64,000 bases of DNA from Prochlorococcus sp. MIT 1314 (GTDB taxonomy: Bacteria; Cyanobacteriota; Cyanobacteriia; PCC-6307; Cyanobiaceae), in assembly GCF_034093315.1 (NCBI RefSeq), contig NZ_CP139300.1, positions 744,001 to 808,000 of the forward strand, in the 5' to 3' direction. The position numbers and the translations under genes were made by a program. Of this stretch, positions 1 to 9,806 are shown piece by piece; position 1 is the stretch's first letter; each line of letters opens with the position of its first letter. The notes beneath the pieces are model-generated. The model saw only the letters and a program-made list of their open reading frames with translations, was not told the DNA's origin and ran no database searches.

Positions 1-51
1 ATCAACAATTAAATGTTTTGAGTCAATTGATGGCCATACAATTTCGTTCAT
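1..51 (-). CDS. 5' end of an unidentified divergent gene (partial)
   Basis: Reading leftward from an ATG at 51-49, the frame stays open for 17 codons to the window edge and begins MNEIVWPSIDSKHLIVD. It is divergent from mnmA with 46 bases between the two starts, a normal promoter space here. The fragment is too short to name a family. It is called a gene only because it is open from an ATG to the edge and the spacing fits; it could be chance. Confidence 0.4.
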   Translation of the reverse strand, partial: MNEIVWPSIDSKHLIVD

Positions 52-97
52 AATTAGTACAAAGCAATTTGAGTACTGTTCAAAAATTTAAACTTCC

Positions 98-1255
98 ATG
101 TTAAAAACACAAAAGGATAAAAAATTAGAGAACTGTTTTTCTACTCATAATAAAACCAAGAAGCAGAAAAATATTATTGTAGGGCTTTCTGGAGGAGTAG
201 ATAGTTCCCTTTCAGCTGCTCTTCTTGTAGAAAAAGGCTGGAATGTTGAAGGGCTAACTCTTTGGCTGATAAAAGGACAAGGTTCCTGTTGTTCTGAGGG
301 ATTAGTAGATGCTGCTGGCCTGTGTGAAGATTTAGGAATTCATCATAAAATAATAGATTCAAGAGAAATTTTCGAAAGAGAGGTAATCAAAAAAACTACT
401 AAAAGCTACGAGAAAGGATTCACTCCTCTTCCATGTTCGATGTGCAACAAGAATGTGAAGTTTGAAGAGATGCTGAATTACGCAATAAACAAAAAAGAAT
501 TTACGCATATTGCGACAGGACATTACGCAAGGATAAAAAAATCATCTTATGTTGAAAAAATTGATTACAAGAGCTTTGTATTTAAGGACTTCCTTCTTCT
601 CAGAGGTGCTGACGAGAACAAAGACCAAAGTTATTTTCTTTATTCTCTTTCACAAGAAGTACTAAGCAGATTAGAATTTCCTCTTGGTGAAATGAAAAAA
701 GAAGAAACAAGAAAGGAAGCCCTGAGATTAGGCCTCAGAACTGCTCAAAAACCAGAAAGTCAAGATTTATGTTTAGTTGAGCATTATGGATCAATGCAGA
801 GATTTATCGACAAACACATTGAACCCAAAGAAGGACTAATTATGCATGTAAATGGAAAAGTCCTAGGAAAGCACAATGGAATTCAGCACTTTACGGTAGG
901 TCAAAGAAAAGGTTTGGGCATTGCTTGGCCTAAACCTTTATATGTAAAAAGTTTAGACAGTGTAAAAAACATAGTTTATGTAGCAGATAAAAGTGATCTA
1001 TTTAATAGAGAAGCAATAATTAGTAAGGTAAACTGGGTTTCAATCGAAGAACCTATGCAAGAGATAGAAGTAGAAGCACAAATCAGATATAGAAGTCATC
1101 CAGTAAAAGGAACTTTAATTCCTTTGAAAAATTCAGATAATCAAACTAAAACATTTAAATTAATTTTTGAAGAAAGTCAAAGTTCGATAACGCCCGGACA
1201 AGCTGCAGTTTTTTATAAAGGAGAAATTTTATTAGGTGGTGGATTAATTAATTAA
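98..1255 (+). CDS. mnmA: tRNA-specific 2-thiouridylase MnmA
   Basis: MnmA puts the 2-thio group on the wobble uridine (s2U34) of Lys, Glu and Gln tRNAs, using ATP and persulfide sulfur. The protein has 385 residues, slightly longer than the usual 360-370 because of a Lys-rich N-terminal tail of about 25 residues. The PP-loop SGGVDS is at 31-36. Catalytic cysteines are in PLPCSMCN (C113) and in SQDLCLV (C225), matching the Cys pair of the family. The ATG at 98 is the first in frame. Its 3' end overlaps the convergent lnt by 8 bases. Confidence 0.96.
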   Translation: MLKTQKDKKLENCFSTHNKTKKQKNIIVGLSGGVDSSLSAALLVEKGWNVEGLTLWLIKGQGSCCSEGLVDAAGLCEDLGIHHKIIDSREIFEREVIKKTTKSYEKGFTPLPCSMCNKNVKFEEMLNYAINKKEFTHIATGHYARIKKSSYVEKIDYKSFVFKDFLLLRGADENKDQSYFLYSLSQEVLSRLEFPLGEMKKEETRKEALRLGLRTAQKPESQDLCLVEHYGSMQRFIDKHIEPKEGLIMHVNGKVLGKHNGIQHFTVGQRKGLGIAWPKPLYVKSLDSVKNIVYVADKSDLFNREAIISKVNWVSIEEPMQEIEVEAQIRYRSHPVKGTLIPLKNSDNQTKTFKLIFEESQSSITPGQAAVFYKGEILLGGGLIN

Positions 1256-2735
1256 TTTTCCAAAAGATATTTAATCCCATAAAAATTATAAACAAAAACA
1301 AAATAGGTTTATCTCCAAATTTTGTAAAAAAAGTCTTTTCGGATGAAAAATTAGGAAACACTATTTTATTTTGCTCAACATTTAAATTTAGCATTTGAAT
1401 TATTTTTCCATCATCCTGAACTAATCCCGAAGGGCCTGTGTTTGATACGAGTAAATTATCTTTCTTATTTTCAATACTTCTTAATCTAGCCAAAGATAGG
1501 AATTGATCATACAGCTTAATTGGATAGGGATCTAAATTTGCTGCAGTTATTATTAGTTTTGCACCGCTATTAATAGCCTTCCTTATTTTTACTCCATCAC
1601 TAATTTCATAACAGATAGCTACTGCTAATGGGGGTGTGAATTTAGGATCGAAAAATCTTGAATCAGAGCCTGGTTGAATTCCTCCTACTGCAGATAAGCC
1701 TCTTGAAAAACTATTTAGAAATCTTGGTATTTTTTCACCTAATGGAACAAGTCTATTTTTATCTATGAAAGAGGTAAAAGATTTATCTCCAATTTGAAAT
1801 CCGAGTAAAGAACTTCTTAACTCATTATCGTAATTTCTGAAACCTCCTGCCAAAGTATTAATCTTAATGCCTTTAGATAAATACAAATTATTAGAAAAAG
1901 TTCCTTCAGGAGCAACAAGAAGTTTTGCTTGATTGGCTAAAGCATATTCTTGAGCGATAGATTGTTTTTCTTTAATAAACTCATCATCTATTTTTAATTT
2001 TTCTCTTGTTGGGATATTTGTTTGCCAAATAGCCACAGGAAATTCAGAATTTCTTTTTATTGGATTTTTTAGGGCCCCAAATAAATGCAAGAAAACAATT
2101 ATCAAAAGTCCAAAAATAAATATTTTTTTAAAGGGAAGTTTTCTTTTCCATCTACCGTGACTATAAAAAATCCAAAATCCAATCAATATTTGTAATACGC
2201 ATAAACCACTTGCACCAATAAATCTTGCCAAACCAGCAAGATAAATATCACCTGGGACTAGACTTTCACCTAAACCTATCCAGAAAAAAGGTGTTTGAGA
2301 AAGTATCAATTCACCAATCCCCCAGGTCAAAGATAAAAAAAATACTTTTATGGTTAAAGGCATGATTTTCATTTTAAAAACATCCTCTTTCCATAGAATC
2401 ATTTCAACTAAAAGCCCCCAAAAATAAACTAATAACCCACCACAAAAAGCACAAAATAATAATATTGAAATGGCAATTATTAAACTTGCAAACCATGAAA
2501 ACCCGAGCCATGTCAATGGATGAAGATCATATAACCATGAATGACTTATCAAAACAAAGAAAAAGCCCCACCAAAAATTTGCTATTTTTCTTTCATTTCC
2601 CTCCCATAAAATAAATAAAGATATCGGCATAAAAATCAGCCAAAAGTGATTTGAGACTGAAATTCCACCTAAAATTCCACCTAAACAAGGGTAAAAATAT
2701 TGTCTTAAACTTTTAATTTGATTCGGGATTAACAA
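1248..2735 (-). CDS. lnt: apolipoprotein N-acyltransferase Lnt
   Basis: Lnt N-acylates the N-terminal diacylglyceryl-cysteine of lipoproteins at the periplasmic face of the plasma membrane. The 495-residue protein has a hydrophobic N-terminal half with about six to seven membrane segments, then a nitrilase-like domain from about residue 230. The catalytic Glu is in VAPEGTF, the Lys in LGEKIP and the Cys in AICYEIS. One last hydrophobic segment lies at the C-terminus. It is transcribed alone, converging on mnmA with an 8-base overlap. Sequence identity within this family is low, but the Glu-Lys-Cys triad and topology are diagnostic. Confidence 0.92.
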   Translation of the reverse strand: MLIPNQIKSLRQYFYPCLGGILGGISVSNHFWLIFMPISLFILWEGNERKIANFWWGFFFVLISHSWLYDLHPLTWLGFSWFASLIIAISILLFCAFCGGLLVYFWGLLVEMILWKEDVFKMKIMPLTIKVFFLSLTWGIGELILSQTPFFWIGLGESLVPGDIYLAGLARFIGASGLCVLQILIGFWIFYSHGRWKRKLPFKKIFIFGLLIIVFLHLFGALKNPIKRNSEFPVAIWQTNIPTREKLKIDDEFIKEKQSIAQEYALANQAKLLVAPEGTFSNNLYLSKGIKINTLAGGFRNYDNELRSSLLGFQIGDKSFTSFIDKNRLVPLGEKIPRFLNSFSRGLSAVGGIQPGSDSRFFDPKFTPPLAVAICYEISDGVKIRKAINSGAKLIITAANLDPYPIKLYDQFLSLARLRSIENKKDNLLVSNTGPSGLVQDDGKIIQMLNLNVEQNKIVFPNFSSEKTFFTKFGDKPILFLFIIFMGLNIFWKIN

Positions 2736-2821
2736 TCTAAAATTGCGAAATTAAATTTATAATCACGCATTTATTGTACCTTTATTCTGTAAACTTAATT
2801 TTAGTAACTTTCAAAATTTAA

Positions 2822-3394
2822 GTGAAAGAAGTCTTTATTAGTTTTGCAGTTTTTGTTTTTTGTGTTTCACTAACTCTTTTCAGTCAATTTAATTCACCAC
2901 AAGTTGTTAATGCTGCCGAATCAGAAACTCAGTTAATTCAAAAAACACCTGTTGCAAAATCATCAAATGTTTCAAATAATAATTTATTTGAGCTAGACCC
3001 ATCAGATCCAAATCCTATACTTTTCGCTATGTCAGAAGAAACACAATCAGAAAGCAATTCAAGAACTACCGAAAGTGGTCTAATTATTTCGGATATAGTA
3101 AATGGGGAAGGAGATGAAGCTAGTGCTGGACAAACAGTTACTGTAAATTATACAGGAACTCTAGAAGACGGGACGCAATTTGATACCAGTATCGGTAGAG
3201 CTCCATTCAGCTTCCCCTTAGGGGCTGGACGAGTAATAAAAGGTTGGGACGAAGGTGTCGCAGGCATGAAAGTCGGAGGCAAAAGAAAATTAACAATCCC
3301 TCCGGAACTTGGATACGGATCAAGAGGGGCAGGAAATGTAATACCGGCTAATGCGACTTTGATATTTGAAGTTGAATTATTAAAAGTCAATTAA
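2822..3394 (+). CDS. exported FKBP-type peptidyl-prolyl cis-trans isomerase
   Basis: This proline isomerase probably acts in the periplasm or thylakoid lumen. The 190-residue protein starts at a GTG. Residues 1-31 form a signal peptide with a hydrophobic core and a VNAAES cleavage region, followed by a low-complexity linker to about residue 84. One FKBP domain fills 85-190, with the usual [29 protein letters not shown] and [11 protein letters not shown] blocks. It is divergent from lnt and 78 bases ahead of sodN. A substrate cannot be inferred from the sequence. Confidence 0.92.
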   Translation: MKEVFISFAVFVFCVSLTLFSQFNSPQVVNAAESETQLIQKTPVAKSSNVSNNNLFELDPSDPNPILFAMSEETQSESNSRTTESGLIISDIVNGEGDEASAGQTVTVNYTGTLEDGTQFDTSIGRAPFSFPLGAGRVIKGWDEGVAGMKVGGKRKLTIPPELGYGSRGAGNVIPANATLIFEVELLKVN

Positions 3395-3472
3395 AATAAG
3401 TAAGAAAAATATCTAAGACTTTTCAATTTAGTTAATCTCCAAGTAATATATATACAACATCAAATACTTGAA

Positions 3473-3946
3473 ATGTTAAGTAAATTCATCAATTCTTTTC
3501 TAGATAGGAAATCCCCAATTGCAGTACATGCTCACTGTGATGGTCCTTGTGGTGTTTATGATCCCGCATCTACGAGAGTTGCTGCTGAAGCAGTTTTATC
3601 CATGACAAAAAAACTTATTGCACTAGAATCTCCTTCTAGCACTGATTCAGCGGAGTGGGCTACATATAGTAATACATTTTCTAGATATGTTGCAGTTAAA
3701 GAAGAGCAAGCTAAAGAAACAAAGAAAGAAATTCTAATTTTATGGACAGATTACTTTAAACCAGTTCACTTAGAAACTTATCCAGACTTACATGAAACCA
3801 TTTGGAAGGCGGCCAAATTATGCAGTGCATGCAAAGTTAATATTGATTTAGGTCAAGCTGAAGAATTAATGAGTTATGTAGAAAAGATTCATAATATTTT
3901 CTGGGCTTCAAAAGGAAGATCAGATGCTTTTGTAAAAGCTAGTTAA
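3473..3946 (+). CDS. sodN: nickel superoxide dismutase
   Basis: SodN dismutates superoxide with nickel instead of iron or manganese, which suits an iron-poor ocean. The precursor has 157 residues. A 20-residue leader ends in VHA, and the mature enzyme starts with the nickel hook HCDGPCGVY, placing the ligands at His21 (new N-terminus), Cys22 and Cys26. The rest is the four-helix-bundle domain. The leader must be removed to free the His amine ligand, which fits the sodX peptidase gene just downstream. No Fe- or Mn-SOD gene is present in this window. Confidence 0.97.
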   Translation: MLSKFINSFLDRKSPIAVHAHCDGPCGVYDPASTRVAAEAVLSMTKKLIALESPSSTDSAEWATYSNTFSRYVAVKEEQAKETKKEILILWTDYFKPVHLETYPDLHETIWKAAKLCSACKVNIDLGQAEELMSYVEKIHNIFWASKGRSDAFVKAS

Positions 3947-4029
3947 TTTTAATTATTTTCAAAAGTTTTCTTGACTTAATTTTATTTCTCTTAGGTTTAA
4001 GAAAAACCGCTATTATTAGTGGTGACTCA

Positions 4030-4308
4030 ATGTTACCTTCCCTCAAACAAGGAGATATCGTTTTTTTTAAAAATTATGAAGAAGGAAAGTCAGATCTTCA
4101 ACCAGGACAAATAGTTATTTTTAACCATCCACTTAAGAATAAAAGGTTAATAAAAAGGATAAATTCAGTGAATCAATATAATATTGAGGTTTTTGGTGAC
4201 AATATTGAATTTAGCGAAGATAGTAATAATTTTGGATTAGTAAACAACGAAAAAGTCATTGGGATTGTAACTTCTAAATTAATCATTCCTAAATTAAAAA
4301 AATCTTAA
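4030..4308 (+). CDS. sodX: nickel SOD maturation peptidase SodX (S26 family); true start probably upstream
   Basis: SodX is a small signal-peptidase-like enzyme thought to cut the leader from SodN. From the ATG at 4030 it has 92 residues starting MLPSLKQGD. The family's catalytic Ser lies in SGDSMLP, and here the SGDS residues are coded just before that ATG (4018-4029). The frame is open back to a TAG at 3940-3942 and would code a hydrophobic segment and GLRKTAII ahead of SGDS, yet contains no ATG, GTG or TTG. A start at an unusual codon such as ATT (3979) is likely. It lies 83 bases after sodN. Confidence 0.88.
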   Translation: MLPSLKQGDIVFFKNYEEGKSDLQPGQIVIFNHPLKNKRLIKRINSVNQYNIEVFGDNIEFSEDSNNFGLVNNEKVIGIVTSKLIIPKLKKS

Positions 4309-4976
4309 TTCAAAAAAACAGCAGCACTTTTTTGAATCCAAAATAATCCCATAGAAAAGGAAAGCCCTCCTGCTAGAGCTATTAATCTTTTAATAAATTT
4401 TTGATTTGCTTTAAAGGTTGTAAAAGATATTAAACAAGTAAAAAGATTCATACTAATAAGTGAGCCAATCAAATATGAAATTAAATATAAGCAAGCACTT
4501 GTTAAAGGTAGTGCTAAAGCAGGAAGAACTGCAAGAAAATGCGAACCTCCAGCTATGCCATGTAGCAATCCTAAACCTGTTAAAGCATGAGAGTGCTTAT
4601 TATTATTTTTTTGTTCCTTAACATGAAAGTGCAAGTGACGATGCGCAATTCCATTCTTATGCCTATGAGAATGTGTGTGGATACTTAGTTGAAAAGAATT
4701 TCTTATAGCAAATACCCCAACAATTAGCAGAGAAATTCCAACTAAGAATTCGGCAATATTGGAAAATTTGTTTAATGGCGTAATATCCTTAATAAAAATC
4801 GCTAGGAAAGCTAACAAAAGGACACCAGAAGAGTGTCCTAAGCCCCATGAGAAACTATTCTTAAGAGCTTTTTGGGGATTATTAATCGCTGCTGGTGCCA
4901 TTGCGACTAGATGATCAGCACCACTAACAACATGCACAAATCCTGCAACTATACCGGTTAATATTACAGCCTGCAT
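4305..4976 (-). CDS. nickel permease, NicO/UreH-like, associated with Ni-SOD
   Basis: This 223-residue membrane protein has about six transmembrane segments. Near the N-terminus is a VHVVSGADHLVAM motif, like the His/Asp signature of nickel-cobalt transporters. A cytoplasmic loop around residues 100-130 is crowded with His (HTHSHRHKNG, HRHLHFHV), as expected for metal capture, and a second motif, HGIAGGSHFL, follows. It converges on sodX with a 4-base overlap. Its place beside sodN and sodX suggests it supplies nickel for the dismutase; the marine cyanobacterial literature uses the name sodT for such genes. The transported ion is inferred, not shown. Confidence 0.82.
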   Translation of the reverse strand: MQAVILTGIVAGFVHVVSGADHLVAMAPAAINNPQKALKNSFSWGLGHSSGVLLLAFLAIFIKDITPLNKFSNIAEFLVGISLLIVGVFAIRNSFQLSIHTHSHRHKNGIAHRHLHFHVKEQKNNNKHSHALTGLGLLHGIAGGSHFLAVLPALALPLTSACLYLISYLIGSLISMNLFTCLISFTTFKANQKFIKRLIALAGGLSFSMGLFWIQKSAAVFLN

Positions 4977-5031
4977 ATATATTCAGTACAACTTTTTTTA
5001 TTCATTTTTATAGCATAATTCACAGTCAAAA

Positions 5032-5919
5032 TTAAATTGAGTTAAATAATTTCTTGAAAGAATTTTCAATATCACTTTCTCTCATAAAAGTTTCACCAAT
5101 TAATACTCCCTTGATTCCAATTGATCTAAGCGATTCTAAATCTTGGGCACAATTAATTCCAGATTCACTAATGGGAAGAATATTTTGTTTTGAAAATATT
5201 TCTGCATATTTATTCATTAATTCTATCGATGTTTTTAAATCTGTTTTAAAAGTCTTTAAGTCCCTATTATTTATTCCAATCAAATTAAAGGATTTTAACT
5301 TCAGTATCCTTTCTAATTCATTTTCATTATGGACTTCAACAAGAACACTCATTTTTAAATTATCAGCAATTTTCTTTAGGTAAATTAAATCGTCATCACT
5401 TAAAATCGCAGCGATTAATAATATTGCATCCGCACCATATACCCTTGCTTTATAAATCTGATAAGCAGAAATAATAAAATCTTTGCAAAGGAGAGGGAGA
5501 TTAGTTGATTTCCTAACAGTTTCGAGTATTTCAAAACTACCTTGAAAAAACCTTTTATCAGTAAGTACTGAGATACATGATGCGCCTAATCCTTGATAAC
5601 AAATTGCTATATCTTCAGGGTTAAAATCTTTTCTAATAACTCCTTTACTCGGACTAGCTTTTTTTATTTCTGCAATTACTCCTGGTATTATTTTTGACTC
5701 CAAGATATTTTTATAAAAATCTTTGGGGGCAGGAAGTTTTTCAATTTTTTTTATTAGATCTTCTAAAGAAACTATTTTTTTAAAATTCTTAATTTCAATG
5801 TCCTTATGCCATACAATTTCTTCTAGAATATTTTTTGCTTGTGCTTCTCTATGAGGTACAGCATATTCTAAATTTTCTACCCTTACAGTTGGATTTGGTG
5901 GCCTGCGTCTTATCTCCAT
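5032..5919 (-). CDS. trpC: indole-3-glycerol phosphate synthase
   Basis: TrpC closes the ring of carboxyphenylamino-deoxyribulose phosphate to indole-3-glycerol phosphate in tryptophan synthesis. The 295-residue protein has a TIM-barrel core after a 40-residue N-terminal extension typical of cyanobacterial TrpC. Signature blocks are [13 protein letters not shown] (catalytic Lys region, about residues 81-93), [15 protein letters not shown] and SESGI. It is third in a minus-strand run after trmH-like and lpd, 12 bases downstream of lpd. The tryptophan genes are scattered, as is common in this group. Confidence 0.96.
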   Translation of the reverse strand: MEIRRRPPNPTVRVENLEYAVPHREAQAKNILEEIVWHKDIEIKNFKKIVSLEDLIKKIEKLPAPKDFYKNILESKIIPGVIAEIKKASPSKGVIRKDFNPEDIAICYQGLGASCISVLTDKRFFQGSFEILETVRKSTNLPLLCKDFIISAYQIYKARVYGADAILLIAAILSDDDLIYLKKIADNLKMSVLVEVHNENELERILKLKSFNLIGINNRDLKTFKTDLKTSIELMNKYAEIFSKQNILPISESGINCAQDLESLRSIGIKGVLIGETFMRESDIENSFKKLFNSI

Positions 5920-5931
5920 TAATTTTATATA

Positions 5932-7371
5932 TTATTTTATTTGAGAAGCCGCTTGTTTATATGCGACCTCAACTACTTCACTAAGAGTGGGATGAGTATG
6001 AACTTCTTTAGATAATTCAATTACATCTTGGTTCCTTGAAATAGCGTTCGAAATTTCTTGAATCAAATCAGCTGCATGTAACCCAAAAATATGAGCACCT
6101 AATACTTTCCCATTATCTTTATTGAAAATCAACTTTAGTAATCCATCACTCTCCAATTCAGCCAATGCTTTTGAATTGGCCTTAAAGAAACTTTTAACAA
6201 CTCCCAAAGTAAAATTTTCTTTTGCAGATATCTCCTTGGCTTCAGCTTCAGAGAGACCAACTGAACTTATCTCAGGGTGAGTAAAGGTTGCTGCAGGGAT
6301 ACTTTTATAGTTAATTTCGACGTTACCACCGCAAATATTATCAACAGCAATAGTACCTTGCGCTGCAGCTGTATGGGCAAGCATTAGTTTGCCTGTCACA
6401 TCTCCAACGGCCCAAATGTTTGGTATTGTTTCATCACCATTCTTAACTCTCATTTGATCATCTACAGGAATGAAACCTTTTACTGTTTCGATCCCAACCG
6501 AATCAAGATTTAAGTTATTACTATTAGGACTTCTGCCAGTTGCAACTAGTACAGCGTCAACTTCTAAAGTTTCTACAACTTCTTTAGATTTTGCATCTGT
6601 CAGTTCTATTTTCACAGGACATCCAGGTGTTATTTTTGTTGCAAAAACATTTGATTTTGTGTCTATATCTCTTGCTTGAATAAGGTTCTTCTTGGCAATT
6701 TTTGTAATGTCTGGATCAAATGTTGGCATAATATTTTCCAAAGCCTCGATCATGGTAACTTCACAACCTAGTGCGGTATAAACATCAGCAAATTCTAATC
6801 CTATATATCCACTTCCAATAATAGCTATCCATCTTGGAAGCCACTCAAGTTTAACCGCATCATCACTAGTAAATACAGTCCTATTATCCAAAGTTATTCC
6901 ACGGGGCACAAAAGGAGAAGAACCAGTTGCTATAACAATATTCTTAGATGTAAAGATTTTATCAATACCGTTTTTATCTCTTACACCTACTTTTTGATTT
7001 CCTTCAATTCTGCCAATGCCCAAAATAATTTCAACTCCACTCCTTTTGAGAGTTTTTGTTAAATTTTCTCTAACATTTAAAACTAAATTATTTGCATGAT
7101 CTGCAATTTTTGATCTTTCGAACCTTACTGGGGAAGCATGAATACCAAATTTAGCTAAATGTTCATAATTAGCGATTTCTCTGACTTTTCCACTTGCAGC
7201 TAAAAGAGCCTTAGATGGAACACAACCCTTGTTAACACAAGTGCCTCCCATATCAGAAGATTCTACTATTGCGACTTTCAGTCCTTTACCAGCAGCATGT
7301 TTGGCGGCATCAAAACCTCCATATCCTGCTCCTATTACGATTAAATCAAAATCAAAACTTGAATCAGTCAC
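5932..7371 (-). CDS. lpd: dihydrolipoamide dehydrogenase (E3)
   Basis: E3 reoxidises dihydrolipoamide in the pyruvate dehydrogenase and glycine cleavage complexes, passing electrons through FAD to NAD+. The protein has 479 residues. The FAD site GAGYGG is at 14-19. The redox-active disulfide GGTCVNKGCVPSK uses C45 and C50. The NAD site GSGYIGLEFADVY is mid-protein, and the C-terminal His-Glu relay is in HTHPTLSE. It lies 7 bases after the trmH-like gene and 12 before trpC, so it is probably cotranscribed with both. Confidence 0.96.
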   Translation of the reverse strand: MTDSSFDFDLIVIGAGYGGFDAAKHAAGKGLKVAIVESSDMGGTCVNKGCVPSKALLAASGKVREIANYEHLAKFGIHASPVRFERSKIADHANNLVLNVRENLTKTLKRSGVEIILGIGRIEGNQKVGVRDKNGIDKIFTSKNIVIATGSSPFVPRGITLDNRTVFTSDDAVKLEWLPRWIAIIGSGYIGLEFADVYTALGCEVTMIEALENIMPTFDPDITKIAKKNLIQARDIDTKSNVFATKITPGCPVKIELTDAKSKEVVETLEVDAVLVATGRSPNSNNLNLDSVGIETVKGFIPVDDQMRVKNGDETIPNIWAVGDVTGKLMLAHTAAAQGTIAVDNICGGNVEINYKSIPAATFTHPEISSVGLSEAEAKEISAKENFTLGVVKSFFKANSKALAELESDGLLKLIFNKDNGKVLGAHIFGLHAADLIQEISNAISRNQDVIELSKEVHTHPTLSEVVEVAYKQAASQIK

Positions 7372-7378
7372 TTTTTAT

Positions 7379-8092
7379 TTACTTATTAGAGGTATATGCG
7401 ACTCTTTTTCGTTCTAGTAATAATGGAACTGCAACACAAGCCACATTCAATGATTCTACAAGCTCACTATGCGGAATTGTAATTGTTTCATTAAAAGCTT
7501 CTTGAATTTTTTTATGAATACCTTGACCTTCATTACCCAAAATTAATGCGGTACGTTTAGACCAATCAATTTCCCAGTAGGGTTTTGAAGGTTTTTCTGG
7601 ACTTTTATTATTGCTACTAGTAGAGAAAATCTTAAATCCTATATTTGATAATTCAGACAAAGACTTGAATAAAGAATTTAATATTTCTTCTTCAGTTCCA
7701 TCAAATCTTAAAAATGGCAGATTAAAAACTGCACCAGATGATGCCCTTAATACCTTTTGGCCTAATGGGTGCGCACCTCCAGCTAAAAAAACTGCATTAA
7801 CACCCGCAGCTAAAGCAGTTCTAAAAAGATTACCCATATTCCCAGGATCTTGAATCCTGTCGAGAACAAGAACAAAATCATCTTTACTATTAAATTGATA
7901 ATTAGGTATTGATGAAATTTCTACTAAAGCTGCTATCCCATCTGGATTACTTGTTGAAATCGCAGAAGCTAAAACCTCTTCTGAGACCAAATTTATCAAA
8001 GATTGATCAAACTCTTTACTAAGATCTTGGTTCTTTTTTAGCCATTTTTCAGTAACTAAAATTTTGAAAGGGGAATTTCCAGACTTCAACAA
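7379..8092 (-). CDS. SpoU/TrmH-family RNA 2'-O-methyltransferase; N-terminus extends further upstream
   Basis: The protein is a knotted (SPOUT) ribose methyltransferase acting on tRNA or 23S rRNA. Motifs are VLDRIQDPGNMGNLFRTA, LILGNEGQGI and SLNVACVAVPLLLER. From the first usable codon (TTG, 8092) it has 237 residues. The same frame is open upstream to 8252 and codes a typical SpoU substrate-binding start, LVKRFRSFKSG followed by KDFFCIEGTHLIEELL. That stretch has no ATG, GTG or TTG, so the real start is probably a rare codon (for example ATT or ATA) about 45-50 codons upstream. It leads the run with lpd and trpC. Confidence 0.85.
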   Translation of the reverse strand: MLKSGNSPFKILVTEKWLKKNQDLSKEFDQSLINLVSEEVLASAISTSNPDGIAALVEISSIPNYQFNSKDDFVLVLDRIQDPGNMGNLFRTALAAGVNAVFLAGGAHPLGQKVLRASSGAVFNLPFLRFDGTEEEILNSLFKSLSELSNIGFKIFSTSSNNKSPEKPSKPYWEIDWSKRTALILGNEGQGIHKKIQEAFNETITIPHSELVESLNVACVAVPLLLERKRVAYTSNK

Positions 8093-8411
8093 TTCCTCAA
8101 TAAGATGAGTACCTTCTATACAAAAAAAATCTTTTTCTTTGCGAGAGGATCCGCTTTTAAATGATCTAAATCTTTTAACTAGATTATTGTTTTTACTAGT
8201 TATTTTTAAAAAAGTTTTTTCTATGAGAGATTTTAAAATTTTGTTAACTTAAATATATTAATCCTATAAAATTTTTGATCAATAATTTTTAAAATTTAAT
8301 ATCCAATAAATCAAATAACATATTTTTACTTTTAATTAATATTCAAGACGTTACATAAGGTGGACTTACTAATTTTCGTTTGTCATCATGAATCTAATAA
8401 ATTAAGTCTTA
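8093..8411. other. 319-base space between the trmH-like gene and murA
   Basis: The left half (8093-8252) is best explained as the coding N-terminus of the trmH-like gene on the minus strand. The right half, about 8253-8411, is very AT-rich and must hold the divergent promoters for that gene and murA. I see no convincing hairpin, RNA gene or clear promoter hexamer pair in it. Confidence 0.6.
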
Positions 8412-9782
8412 ATGATTTGCGTAAGCAAAAAGAAGTCATATCTTAAATCACAAAATTTAAAGATTTTTGGCCAAGGCAAATTAAATGGAATCGTTGAAAT
8501 AAGTGGTGCGAAGAATTCGGCTTTAGTTTTGCTGGCTGCATCATTATTAACTAATGAAAAAATAGTTCTTCATAATGTTCCTCGTCTTACTGATATTGAA
8601 AAAATGTGTAATATCCTTAGAAATTTAGGGGTTAATGTAATAGAAAAAAACAATAAATTAGAGCTAGATTCACAAAATATTTCTATTGAAGAACTTCCAT
8701 ATGAACTTGTTAAGGGACTAAGAGCAAGTTTCTTTTGTATCGGTCCACTATTAAGTAAATTTGGAGAAGCTAAAGTTCCTTTACCTGGAGGGTGCAATAT
8801 TGGTTCCAGGCCAATAGATGAGCACATTAACGGGCTTAAAGCATTAGGAGCGGAAATTCTTATTGAAGAAGGAATTGTCAAAGCAAAAATAAAAGGAGAG
8901 AAAAGTAAATTAATTGGTACCCATCTCAAACTAAACTGCCCAAGCGTAGGAGCAACTGAAACTTTAATAATGGCAGCATCATTAGCGGAAGGAAGAACTA
9001 CCATTGAAAATGCTGCAAGAGAACCTGAAGTTCAGGATCTGTGCCAAATGCTTAATAAAATGGGGGCAAAAATTTACGACTCTGGTAAAGAAAAAATAAT
9101 TATTGATGGTGTTAATAAACTTGGTGGTTGTATTCATAAAGTAATACCAGATCGAATAGAAGCTGGAACTTTCTTAATAACTGCGGCGGCGACCTCCTCT
9201 TCAATAACAATTTCTCCTGTGATTCCTAATCATCTTGAAGCTGTTACGAATACTCTTCAAAAGAGTGGTAGTAAAATTACCATTAAAGGTAATTCAATCA
9301 CAATAAACCCTAAAGAGCTTAAGGCAGTAAATATAAATACTGCCCCTTTTCCAGGTTTTCCAACTGATTTGCAGGCACCATTCACAGCTCTAATGACAAT
9401 AGCCAATGGTGAATCAAAAATAACCGAAACAATTTTCGAAAACAGAATGAATCATGTTCATCTACTTAATAAAATGGGGGCAAATATAAAATTAAACAAA
9501 AACGTAGCTTCTATCAAAGGTGTAAATACAATTTATGGTATGGATTTAATTGCCTCAGATTTAAGGTCATCAGCTGCATTAATAATCGCTGGAATTATAG
9601 CTAAAGGCAGTAGTAGAATCTATGGTTTAGAGCATTTAGATAGGGGTTATGAAAATTTTGAATCAAAATTAAAAATATTAGGTATCAAAATAAAAAGAGA
9701 ATTTGTTGAAAGAGGCTTCACTAACAAAGAATATAAGATTTCTTCTAATACTGACGAAATTCCCAAAACCAGAGCTGCCTAA
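8412..9782 (+). CDS. murA: UDP-N-acetylglucosamine 1-carboxyvinyltransferase MurA
   Basis: MurA transfers enolpyruvate from PEP to UDP-GlcNAc, the first committed step of peptidoglycan synthesis in the cytoplasm. The protein has 456 residues, longer than the usual 420 through short tails at both ends. Motifs include GAKNSALVLLAASLL, the substrate-binding GLRASFF, the catalytic loop PLPGGCNIGSRPID (with the fosfomycin-target Cys), the central DRIEAGTF and a C-terminal GFPTDLQAPF block. The ATG at 8412 gives a 16-residue basic tail before the conserved start. It appears to be transcribed alone. Confidence 0.96.
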   Translation: MICVSKKKSYLKSQNLKIFGQGKLNGIVEISGAKNSALVLLAASLLTNEKIVLHNVPRLTDIEKMCNILRNLGVNVIEKNNKLELDSQNISIEELPYELVKGLRASFFCIGPLLSKFGEAKVPLPGGCNIGSRPIDEHINGLKALGAEILIEEGIVKAKIKGEKSKLIGTHLKLNCPSVGATETLIMAASLAEGRTTIENAAREPEVQDLCQMLNKMGAKIYDSGKEKIIIDGVNKLGGCIHKVIPDRIEAGTFLITAAATSSSITISPVIPNHLEAVTNTLQKSGSKITIKGNSITINPKELKAVNINTAPFPGFPTDLQAPFTALMTIANGESKITETIFENRMNHVHLLNKMGANIKLNKNVASIKGVNTIYGMDLIASDLRSSAALIIAGIIAKGSSRIYGLEHLDRGYENFESKLKILGIKIKREFVERGFTNKEYKISSNTDEIPKTRAA

Positions 9783-9806
9783 ATTATAATTTTTGAATTA
9801 ATTAAT

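Noticed and set aside
8360-8446. 28-codon ORF from GTG overlapping the murA start in another frame
   Set aside because: No ribosome-binding site, no recognisable pattern, and it is out of frame with a firmly identified gene; most likely chance.
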